DNA of 64,000 bases from assembly GCA_963575745.1 (NCBI GenBank), contig CAUYUJ010014178.1, positions 306,591-370,590 on the forward strand, written 5' to 3'. Each line of letters begins with the position of its first letter. Within the stretch, counting starts at the first letter, position 1. Shown here one piece after another: positions 56,276-64,000 of the stretch. This DNA comes from Prorocentrum cordatum (Eukaryota; Sar; Dinophyceae; Prorocentrales; Prorocentraceae). The translations under genes were made by a program, and so were the position numbers. Below the pieces are notes generated by a model, which ran no database searches, had not been told where the DNA came from, and worked only from the letters and a program-made list of their open reading frames with translations.

Positions 56276-57990
56276 ACTCCTACTCCTACTCCTATCCTTA
56301 TTCCTTATTAGAATATACTCCTACTCCCCCCTCAGGCCGGCCATTCGATGCCGCATCCGGGGGGTCCCATCCTAACCTGTAAAAAACAATATAAAATCAA
56401 TATTTTTCTTATTTTTTCCTCTCGACATGGACGTCCTGTCGTCACGGCGATAATCCATTGCAAAAAATACAACAAAGAGCACACGCGCGCGTTCATGTCA
56501 GAATCCTACCGAACACCGTGTGTTTGCAAGCATTTCAACATAAAAACATCAAAAACCCAATGCTTTTTCACAAAATTTGTACAAATTTCCCGCCCGGGCT
56601 CTCTTGCTGAAATCATAGGAAAACCATAGGAATCTTAAGAAGTCTGTCAAATCCAGCGATTTCACGTCATCGCGCGGTGCACTCGCGATGCTCTGTCATG
56701 CACCCAGGCCGCGAATCCTGTGCAAAAAATACCACAAAGAGCACACTCGCGCGTTCATGTCAGAATCCTACCGAACGCCGTGTGTTTGCAAGCATTTCAA
56801 CATAAAAACATCAAAAACCCAATGTTTTTTCTCAAAAATGCTATGGGGTGTCCTGTCAGACCGTCGGGCTTCCTCCGGCCACCTCTGGCTTCCTGCGGTG
56901 TACCGGGCCATTCTCGACTCGTCTGGCAATGCGTGCGCGGCACTCAACACGCGCTCGCCAGTTCCCGTCGGCAACCGCCATCGCGGCCGCATCAGCTGTA
57001 CCAAACCGGCTGGCCGGTGTGACTTCGGCCCCCAGTTGTGCCAGCTTTGCTTGTTATGTTGTGGGAGGGCGGGTGGGACTGGGCATGCCATGCTTGACTC
57101 GCTCGAGCTGGCTAGCTTGACTCCTACTCCTACTCCTACTCCTACTCCTACTCCTACTCCTATCCTTATTCCTTATTAGAATATACTCCTACTCCCCCCT
57201 CAGGCCGGCCATTAGTGGCCGCATCCGGGGGGTCCCATCCTAACCTGTAAAAAACAATACAAAATCAACATTTTTCTTATTTTTTCCTCTCGACATGGAC
57301 GTCCTGTCGTCCACGGCGATAATCCATTGCAAAAAACACCACAAAGAGCACACGCGCGCTTTCATGTCAGAATCCTACCGAACACCGTGTGTTTGCAAGC
57401 ATTTCAACATAAAAACATCAAAAACCCAATGCATTTTCACAACAATTGTACAAATTTCCCGCCCGGGCTCTCTTGCTGAAATCATAGGAAAACCATAGGA
57501 ATCTTAAGAATTCGGTCAAATCCAGCGATTTCACGTCATCGCGCGGTGCACTCGCGATGCTCTGTCATGCACCCAGGCCGCGAATCCTGTGCAAAAAATA
57601 CCACAAAGAGCACACTCGCGCGTTCATGTCAGAATCCTACCGAACACCGTGTGTTTGCAAGCATTTCAACATAAAAACATCAAAAACCCAATGCTTTTTC
57701 ACAAAAATGCTTTGGGGTGTCCTGTCAGAACGTCGGGCTTCCTCCGGCCACCTCTGGCTTCCTGCGGTGTACCGGGCCATTCTCGACTCGTCTGGCAATG
57801 CGTGCGCGGCATTCAACACGCGCTCGCCAGTTCCCGTCGGCAACCGCCATCGCGGCCGCATCAGCTGTACCAAACGGCTGGCCGGTGTGACTTCGGCCCC
57901 CAGTTGTGCCAGCTTTGCTTCTTATGTTGTGGGAGGGCGGGTGGGACTGGGCATGCCATGCTTGACTCGCTCGAGCTGGCTAGCTTGACT
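56276..57990. repeat. 868-bp tandem duplication, two copies
   Basis: The TATCCTTATTCCTTATTAGA block occurs at 56293 and 57161, and GCTGGCTAGCTTGACTCC at 57106 and 57975, so the period is 868-869 bp. Each copy ends in a (TACTCC)n run, which could have mediated the duplication. Differences are few, including a 1-bp deletion at the CAAACCGGCTGG / CAAACGGCTGG site. Confidence 0.95.
56458..57708. repeat. About 112-bp sub-repeat occurring four times
   Basis: GCAAAAAATACCACAAAGAGC through AAAACATCAAAAACCCAATG is present at about 56460, 56719, 57329 and 57590. The same frame (AFMSESYRTPCVCKHFNIK) is open in all four. This is an older duplication inside the 868-bp unit. Confidence 0.95.
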
Positions 57991-58071
57991 CCTACTCCTA
58001 CTCCTACTCCTCGTCGTCCTCCTCCTCCTCCTCCTCATCTTGCTCCTCCTCTTCCTCCTTCTCCTCTTACC

Positions 58072-58700
58072 TCAGTCAGCGGGGGGGGAGACAGAGGCTT
58101 TGCGCAGACCTTTGCTTATCGTCGCACTGCCGTGAGCCCCATACTTTCGATACACCCACCCAAGATCTTCAGAAGAAACAGCAACGTTCATAGGGCTCCA
58201 GATTTTCTGAAGGTAATCAGGAGTCTGGTTGACCACTGTGTACGACACCGCTTTGAGCGAAGCCCATGTTCTTAGCGTGGAATTGGCCGAACTCTGACAA
58301 GCAGGGGTGTACCACCAGAGTTCGCGAGTACAAGACATCTCATGACTGCGGTGGATTTGGTGGTGTTTGCCCGGGCACTGCGAGACAAGCCAATCCAGCG
58401 TTCCCAACTCTTCGATTGGGCGCCCTCGACGGACGGTGCAAAACTTGTACCCACTTTTCTCGACCGCGCTGCGTGGGAATCACGACTGCGGGCTACGCGA
58501 TCAGCATGGGAGGAGGCCGAGTAAAGGGATGGAGTCTGAGTTGCCACTTGCCAGGCTACCTCTATGAGGCGCTTCTGCACACGAATTGCGTCATCATCTC
58601 AACATCACACACTTGCCAGATGACAGGCTGGGCGAGCCTGGCACGACGGACTCCATCCCCTGCGCACTCATCTGCCGCCTGATTAAGCGGTAAAGTCCTC
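58072..58700 (-). pseudogene. Unidentified minus-strand coding stretch, frame-broken
   Basis: On the minus strand one frame reads IEVAWQVATQTPSLYSASSH, ARSRKVGTSFAPSVEGAQSK and SWERWIGLSRSARANTTKST. Another frame continues with CQSSANSTLRTWASLKAVSY, TVVNQTPDYLQKIWSPMNVA and SSEDLGWVYRKYGAHGSATI. Composition is protein-like and codons look normal. A frame change near 58300 separates the two. Not recognised. Confidence 0.45.
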
Positions 58701-58722
58701 ACGGGTAATGTGGACCCCAAAC

Positions 58723-58929
58723 TCATGTCTTAGAGATTCTAAAATGGCATTCCCTTGGATGGTTGTTATAAGCCTCCCAGAAATCCAGCCAGGCCGCTGA
58801 TTTGGTTTCGTGCTTCGAGTTGGGCCCGCGTCGGATTCCATCGATCTTTTTCGGACAAATCAGCACCAAGTGGCAATCACTACTTGCATGCTTTGCGGTC
58901 ACAGTTATGCCTCCTTCCGTCCCCGCCAC
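58723..58929 (-). CDS. Possible short minus-strand coding stretch
   Basis: The minus frame gives SSDCHLVLICPKKIDGIRRG and SAAWLDFWEAYNNHPRECHF. Plausible composition, short, next to the preceding minus-strand stretch. Confidence 0.3.
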   Translation of the reverse strand: MAGTEGGITVTAKHASSDCHLVLICPKKIDGIRRGPNSKHETKSAAWLDFWEAYNNHPRECHFRISKT

Positions 58930-58934
58930 CCCGC

Positions 58935-59066
58935 CTCCCTCTTCCCCTCCTCCTCCTCCTCCTCCTCCTCCTCCTCCTCCTTCTCGTTATCCTCCTCCTC
59001 CTCCTCCTCCTCCTCCTCCTCCTCCTCTCCTCCTCCTCCTCCTCCTCTTCCTCCTCCTCCTCGCCG
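58935..59066. repeat. (CTC)n tract
   Basis: CTC triplets with TTCTCGTTA and TCTTC interruptions. Confidence 0.95.
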
Positions 59067-59279
59067 CAGACCTCTGGGACGACGCGTCCATCTCGGGCTA
59101 CGTGTGGGCGCCCAACCCCCGCTGGGGCAGGCGGGGAGCGGGGCGTGGACCGAGCAGAGGTGTGCGAGGGAGGGGGGGGGGGGGCAAGCTAGGTGCGCGC
59201 GCGTCATATCTGACGTCCTACCCCTCCCTCCCATCCCTTACCATGGCGCTGATTTTCTCTATCCGCGGACTAGTGGGTG

Positions 59280-59497
59280 GTGGTGCGCGTGCGTGCGTGC
59301 GTGCGTGTGTGCGTGGTTGTGGTGGTGGTGGTGGTGGTGGTGGTGGTGGTGGTGGTGGTGGTGGTGGTGGTGGTGGTGGTGGTGGTGGTGGTGGTGGTGG
59401 TGGTGGGTGGTGTGGTGTTGGTGGTGGTGTCTGGTGGTGGTGGTGGTGTGGTGGTGGTGGTGTGTGTGTGTGTGTGCGTGTGTGCGCGTGTGCGTGG
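59280..59497. repeat. (GGT)n with GT-rich ends
   Basis: A GCGT run (59285-59315), about 35 GGT triplets (59317-59404), then GGTGTGG and a GT run to 59497. Confidence 0.95.
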
Positions 59498-59517
59498 CAT
59501 GGCACGGAAAATGACGC

Positions 59518-59705
59518 CAGCGCTGCAGCGGGAGCACGAGTCGAAACGGCGGAAGCGCGGAAATGAGGCCAGCGCTGCAGCGGGAGCACGATTCGGAACG
59601 AGCGGAAGCACGGAAATGAGGCCAGCGCTGCAGCGGGAGCACGATTCGGAACGAGCGGGGCCCGAAAATGAGGCCGGCGCCTCGGCGAGAGCAGCATTTT
59701 GAAAA
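59518..59705. repeat. 52-53-bp tandem repeat, about 3.5 copies
   Basis: CAGCGCTGCAGCGGGAGCAC at 59518, 59570 and 59623, with a diverged half unit at 59675. The unit contains GCTGCAGC, a palindrome. Confidence 0.95.
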
Positions 59706-59889
59706 AAATGCAGGCGAAAACCCAACTCCCGGAAATCCTGTGTGTAAAAAAGCAGGACGCGGGGGGGGGGTCGGCTACTTTCAGGCCGCCATCGGGGGAA
59801 GAGGGAGAGTAGTACTCATATTGAGTAATTGTACAAGGCGTGTGGAGTGGCCGGGATGAAAGGGGGGGGAGGGTGAGGAAAAGGAGGAT

Positions 59890-59937
59890 CAGGCGGAGGA
59901 GGAGGAGGAGGAGGAGGAGGAGGAGGAGGAGGAGGAT
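59890..59937. repeat. (GGA)n tract
   Basis: About 14 GGA triplets between an unassigned spacer and the next minisatellite. Confidence 0.95.
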
Positions 59938-59944
59938 CAGCCCG

Positions 59945-60310
59945 TATGATGGTCATGCCCCAGCATGAGGGGCTAACGGATGAGGAGTCGAGCCTCTCGA
60001 ATGAGGGTCTTCGAAGGTGAGGGCACAGCCCCAGCATGAAGGGGTCAACGTATGCTGGGCCCAAGCCCAACCATGAAGGGGTCAATGTATGAAGGGTCGT
60101 AGTCACCGCTTCAGGGATCACCGCATGAGGGGCCCGTGCCACGGCAGGAGGGGTCAACGCATTAGGGACCAAGGCTTTAGCGATGGGGTCAGCGCGTGGC
60201 GGGTCATAGACCCAGAATAGGGGTCAACGCGTGAGATGTCCAATCCACGGCGTCGGGGTTCAATGCACGAGGGGGCAGCCCCAGCGTGAGAAGGAAACAG
60301 ACGAGGTGTC
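59945..60310. repeat. About 30-bp degenerate array GGGGTCAACGCATGAGG
   Basis: GGGGTCAACGYATGARG-like units recur about ten times, alternating with GCCCCAGCATGA. Divergence is high, so it is old. Confidence 0.75.
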
Positions 60311-60425
60311 GAAGTCCCAGCGGATTCGATGTGCATTCCGCATACCTCGTGGCCGTACCCTGGTTCAAACGCTTGTATCGATCTGCAAAGGACGATTTTA
60401 AAATTTTGGACGACATGGGGGACGA
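60310..60425 (+). CDS. Possible short coding exon
   Basis: The frame PSGFDVHSAYLVAVPWFKRL then YRSAKDDFKILDDMGDDTSM is protein-like and unlike the flanking repeats. Downstream it turns Gly-rich. Low confidence. Confidence 0.25.
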
Positions 60426-61330
60426 CACGTCGATGGGGGTCGGGGAAAGGCAAGAGGCAGGGGTCGGGGGAGGAAGGGAAATGTGGGGAGAGGGAGGGGG
60501 CAGGGTGGTAAACGGGGACGTCGGGGGAGGCGACATGGATGTGGGATATGGCGTTGTCAGGCGAGCCAGGCGAAGCCGTGCACCTCCCAAACAACCAAAT
60601 ACAATGACGCATGAAGGGGACACAGCGTATGCTGCGAGACGAAAGGCTGAAGAGAGGAAGTGGGGGGGAGAGAGGACAAGGACGGGGAAGGAGACGAGAA
60701 GATCCAAGGTTGGGATGGTGGCCAAAGCGCTTGTGTGGGGCAGCAGACCGTAGCCCTTGGCTGAAGGCAGCTCTGGCTCAAGCGAGCCGAGCTGGCTGCG
60801 CCGCCGCCTGGGATCGGCCTGCCCTCCGGTCGGGCGGAGTGGAGCCGGGCGGGGCCTCCCCCTTACTCCCCCTCCCGGCTTCTCTCGCCGCGGCGATGGA
60901 GGCTCCCGCGGCGCGGCGGTGGCGACAGCGCCGCAACGCTGCCGCCCGCGCCGTGGAGGCGGCTGCTGCCGGCATCTCGGGCGCCGCGGCGGCCCCCGCC
61001 CCTGCGCCGCGGCGCGTCCCTCGGCACGCCGCTGCCGGCGCCGGCCGCGCCGCGCCCCCTCCGCCGCGGCGCCCCGCGCCGCCGGCGTGCGCGCCGCGGC
61101 CCGAGCGGCCGCTGCGGCGGCTACCGATGCCGCCGCCGGCCCTGCCGCGTCCGCGGCCGCCGCCGCCGCCGCCGCCGCCGCCTCCGTGGCCGCGGCGGCC
61201 TGGGCGGCCGCGACGCCCCCTTTGCTGGCCGCGGCGGCCCACTGCTCCGAGCGGCCCCGCGCGGCCTGGTGGGCGTTCCGCCGTCGGGGGGCGCGGGAGT
61301 TGCGACGGCCGCGGCGGGCGCCGAGGCTGG
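60426..61330. other. Very GC-rich region, Ala/Arg/Pro-coding in all frames
   Basis: GCCGCC/GCGGCG words dominate from about 60890 to 61330. All six frames are open for long stretches (Ala-, Arg-, Pro- and Gly-rich). This follows from base composition and supports no gene. Confidence 0.5.
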
Positions 61331-61334
61331 TGCC

Positions 61335-61971
61335 GGCGCCCTGCAGGCGCGGCTGGACGCTGCCCTGGCGCAGCTCCGGGAGACGTCCGCCGCGGCGGCG
61401 GCGCTGCGGCGCGAGCTGCAGGCTGCGCGCGCCGCGCTGCAGGAGGCGCGTGCCGCGTTGGCTGCTGGCGCGGATGACGGCGACCGCGAGGGCGGCGAAG
61501 ACGCGACGAATCCGAAGGGAGAACGACGACGACGCCATGGACGACGAAGACTTGGAGGACGAGGTGGAGGACGAGGTGGAGAATGAGGCGGAGGACGAGG
61601 ACGAACTGAGGCACGGCCGTGTGAGCATGTTGGCGACCCTGGACTACATCACTCCCGGCATCACCCGCAAGCTGCCTGGATACCTGTCGTTGACGGCCGG
61701 CCTGAACCTCGGCGACATCCTGCGCGGCCCTGGAACGAAGGCTCCCGCGGCGGGCCGGGCGCATGTCGTGGCGCATGACGCGTTCTGCAATTTGCCACGG
61801 GTTCAGTTCGCTGGCACCGCCGCCGCTGCAGGCGCCGTCGGCCGGAAGGCGCTGAGGTCCAGTGACACCGTGGAGAAGCAGCCCGACGTGGCGGCGGAGC
61901 TCGCGCATGCTCGCCTGGCCGCGACGGCTCTCATTGGCACGTTCGTCCAGGGCGGCTTGGCTGCGGTCTGA
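61335..61971 (+). CDS. Unidentified acidic protein (two frames)
   Basis: One frame (to about 61510) has a heptad-like helix: ALQARLDAALAQLRETSAAA, ALRRELQAARAALQEARAAL. Another from 61530 gives MDDEDLEDEVEDEVENEAED, then MLATLDYITPGITRKLPGYL, AHVVAHDAFCNLPRVQFAGT and DVAAELAHARLAATALIGTF before a TGA at 61969-61971. The frames overlap near 61500, where a splice or frameshift is needed. Family not recognised. Confidence 0.45.
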
Positions 61972-62144
61972 CCGGCTCCGCCTGGGGCGATTGGGTGCTC
62001 CACGCGGGATCCCTGCCGCGCGCTTTCGAGAGCAAGCTGGACTTCCAGGAGGTGAAGGAGGATGCGGAGGTGGAGGTGGAGGTGGAGGAGGTCTACGACG
62101 CGAGCGCCCCCCTGCACCGCTGCGGGGTTCGCCCCCCGCCCTGA
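61972..62144 (+). CDS. Continuation exon of the acidic protein
   Basis: The next frame reads TGSAWGDWVLHAGSLPRAFE, SKLDFQEVKEDAEVEVEVEE and VYDASAPLHRCGVRPPP to a TGA (62142-62144). Directly adjacent to the preceding frame, so a frame change near 61970 is the simplest link. Confidence 0.35.
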
Positions 62145-62239
62145 AGGAGCCAGCTGTTCGGGAGAGGACCACTATCGTGGTGGAGGCGACTACCAACGAG
62201 ATGGAGACGCTTGGCCTGTCCTGGGCGCGTGGGGCCAGG

Positions 62240-62312
62240 TCCGAGGAGGAGTTGGAGGAGGAGGAGGAGGAGGAGGAGGAGAAGGAGGAGGAGGAGGAGG
62301 AGGAGGAGGACA
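62240..62312. repeat. (GGA)n tract
   Basis: A short GGA run between the acidic protein and the proline-rich frame. Confidence 0.95.
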
Positions 62313-62335
62313 AGGCACAGTCGAGGTCTTCGCCA

Positions 62336-62958
62336 TGGACGCCGACGACGATGAAAACGATCACTCCTCTTCCTGCTCACAGACGCCTGATCCCGTGCCT
62401 GGTCCTGGTCGCGCAGATCGTCAGCGAGATGGCGCCCTGATCCCTCCTATCTCTTCCCCAACCTCCCATCCTCCAATGCCCCTGACCATTGCGACGGTTA
62501 GTCGCCCTGATCCCGCGCCTGGTCCTGGCCACGCAGATCGTCAGCGAGGTGGCGCCCTGATCCCTCCAATTTCCTCTCCAACCTCTCATCCTCCAATGCA
62601 CACGGCCATTGCGACGGCTAGTCGCCCTGATCCCGTGCTTGTTCCTGGTCACGCAGCTACACCTGGCAACCCTGAGCCCGCGGGAGGCCTGACGGACGAC
62701 GACAGCAGGGCGACCGCCAGGGCGACGACCACGACACCTTGCTGCCCTGTGTTTGCTGGCGGTCCTGGCGACGTAGATGCGGGCGCGCCGCCTACAACGA
62801 CACCTGGATCTCCTGAGTTCTCGGGGCCGGCGAGCGGGGAGCAGCGCGACGCAGCCCTGGACCTTGGTGCAGGCCCTGGCGGCGAAGGGGCGGGAGGAAC
62901 GACAGCGCCGACATCAACCGCGGCAGCTTCCTGCATCCAGCGGGGTCGAAGGTCCTGA
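62336..62958 (+). CDS. Pro/Ser/Thr-rich protein with a 40-residue repeat
   Basis: From the ATG at 62336 (MDADDDENDHSSSCSQTPDP) the frame holds two and a fragment copies of a 40-residue unit starting PDPVPGPGRADRQRDGALIP, encoded by 120-bp units at 62386, 62506 and 62626. The remainder is Pro/Thr/Gly-rich. It ends at a TGA (62956-62958). The open frame and exact 120-bp periods suggest that the repeat was kept coding. Function unknown. Confidence 0.45.
62386..62640. repeat. 120-bp tandem repeat, 2.1 copies
   Basis: CCTGATCCCGTGCCTGGTCC at 62386, 62506 and 62626. Copies one and two differ at few positions and remain in phase (40 codons). Confidence 0.95.
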
Positions 62959-63977
62959 TCCCCGCCGCGAGCCTGTTCACCCTGGCCCCATTCCCCCATG
63001 CAGATCGGCAGGGCCTGGTTGCGTTCAGGCGCCTGTTCTACGAAGCGCGCCGGCCTACGGGGGGCGCAGGCGCTAGCGCCCCCGACACCCCTGGCCCGAG
63101 CGCCCGCGGCCCCGCTGATCCCGCCTCCTTTGGGACTCAGCGGAGCTTCGCATTCGCAGACACTTGCGCGCCCGGCGACGTCGACGACGCACCGGAGGCC
63201 CGCCCGCGTCGGCACCCGCCCGAGCCCAGTCCGGGACAAGAGGCTGTCCTGGATGAGCGCCCTTCCGCGGGGCACAACGACGCTCCTCCTGCACCAGGAG
63301 ACGCGCTCCGCGACGACGAGGCGACCCACGATACGCACGTCCAGACAGCAAGCGCCGCCTCGGGCGCGTATCCTGGCCCCTGGGGACTGGTGAGGGTCAC
63401 GGACGGCGCCTTCTACGCGCGCCGCCTGGCCGCGGCCGCCGACCCTGAACTCGCGCCCGCCACGAACGCCGACGGCTCGCACGGCCGCCGCTACCTTGCG
63501 AGCCTCGGGTTGCCGTTGCGCCCGGTAGTAGGCGAGCCGGGCCGCCAGGCCGCGGCGGCACTGCAACCCCGGGACGACGACGTGGGCGACCCGGACGAGG
63601 CGGACAGGGCGGCGGACAAAGCGGCCAATCGTCTACGAGTCGAGCGGAGCCCGTTCGCCCCGATCCGCCCGCCCTCGCCCGCGAGCGAAGGCGACGGCGA
63701 CCAACTGCCGGGGGGCGCCGACGACGCCCGCGAGGGAGGGGGCCAGGTGGCGGCAGACCGCGCGGACACGGCGGCCCCCGAAAAAAGTGAGGACGCAGAG
63801 GAAGGGACGGCGGGCGCGGACACCGAGGGCGAGGACGAGGAGGCGGCAGCACAGCTCGCGACAACAGGAGCGCCAGCAGAAGTTGCCACTCAGCCAGGCC
63901 CGCCGCCAGACGACACCACCGTCGCCACAGCAGCCGCGCCGGAGAGCCACGTCGACGAGGAGGACGAGGCGGACTAG
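62890..63977 (+). CDS. Unidentified protein, Pro/Ala/Asp-rich, near the window edge
   Basis: Frame 3 reads NDSADINRGSFLHPAGSKVL, IPAASLFTLAPFPHADRQGL and VAFRRLFYEARRPTG. It then becomes Pro/Asp-rich (PGDVDDAPEARPRRHPPEPS), returns to GLVRVTDGAFYARRLAAAAD and SHGRRYLASLGLPLRPVVGE, and ends in an acidic Ala/Asp/Glu tail at a TAG (63975-63977). It overlaps the preceding frame by about 60 bases in a different phase, so an intron or a shift at 62890-62950 probably joins them. No family recognised. Confidence 0.45.
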
Positions 63978-64000
63978 ACGGAGGAGGGGAAGGAGAACGA

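Noticed and set aside
60757-61330. Ala/Arg/Pro-rich frames in all six phases
   Set aside because: Extreme GC removes stops; no frame is better than the others.

Overview
The window looks like nuclear DNA of a core dinoflagellate, possibly a Prorocentrum-like species. This rests on several things read together: very high GC by eye, a huge load of simple-sequence and minisatellite arrays, and decayed retroelements whose protein signatures match what I recall of dinoflagellate LINE, Copia and EEP-nuclease/PIF1-helicase elements. There are no bacterial operons, rRNA or tRNA genes that I can see, and no CRISPR array. No spliced-leader sequence was recognised, so the taxonomic call is inference.

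Layout. 0-4.8 kb: a broken unknown coding fragment (about 0.25-1.03 kb), then GAT, GATC-type, 52-bp, GCTGAG and AGT arrays. 4.8-7.7 kb: a decayed mobile unit with an EEP-type nuclease followed by a helicase C-terminus, peppered with a short in-frame insert (GASQPA-like). 7.8-14.4 kb: a higher-order minisatellite with an open frame, microsatellites, a 1.4-kb GAY array, and two arms of an inverted duplication about 4 kb apart. 14.5-21.2 kb: a LINE with ORF1-like coiled coil, endonuclease, reverse transcriptase and RNase H, all frame-broken. 21.4-23.4 kb: tandem arrays. 23.4-24.2 kb: the zinc-knuckle C-terminus of a LINE. 25.7-26.5 kb: an unknown coding exon.

26.5-32.2 kb: a Copia-type polyprotein remnant with a methyltransferase-like domain, a zinc-binding integrase and a proline-rich segment. 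32.8-46.3 kb: a same-strand series of unidentified coding stretches (most clearly 35.4-37.7, 38.0-40.1, 42.4-43.6, 44.0-45.0 and 45.3-46.2 kb) separated by arrays. 46.4-50.0 kb: a dense minisatellite complex. 50.0-50.3 kb: the end of another unknown frame. 51.6-53.3 kb: a Copia reverse transcriptase/RNase H fragment in one frame with three in-frame stops. 53.3-60.3 kb: arrays, including an 868-bp tandem duplication with an internal duplication. 61.3-64 kb: high-GC, acidic or proline-rich coding stretches running to the window edge.

Few genes here can be shown to be intact. The recognisable functions are mobile-element enzymes (EEP nuclease, PIF1-like helicase, LINE endonuclease/RT/RNase H, Copia integrase/RT/RNase H), nearly all with stops, frame changes or lost catalytic residues. 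The remaining coding stretches are unidentified and probably exons of dinoflagellate genes whose introns have filled with arrays. Most long reading frames in the window come from trinucleotide arrays and should not be read as genes.
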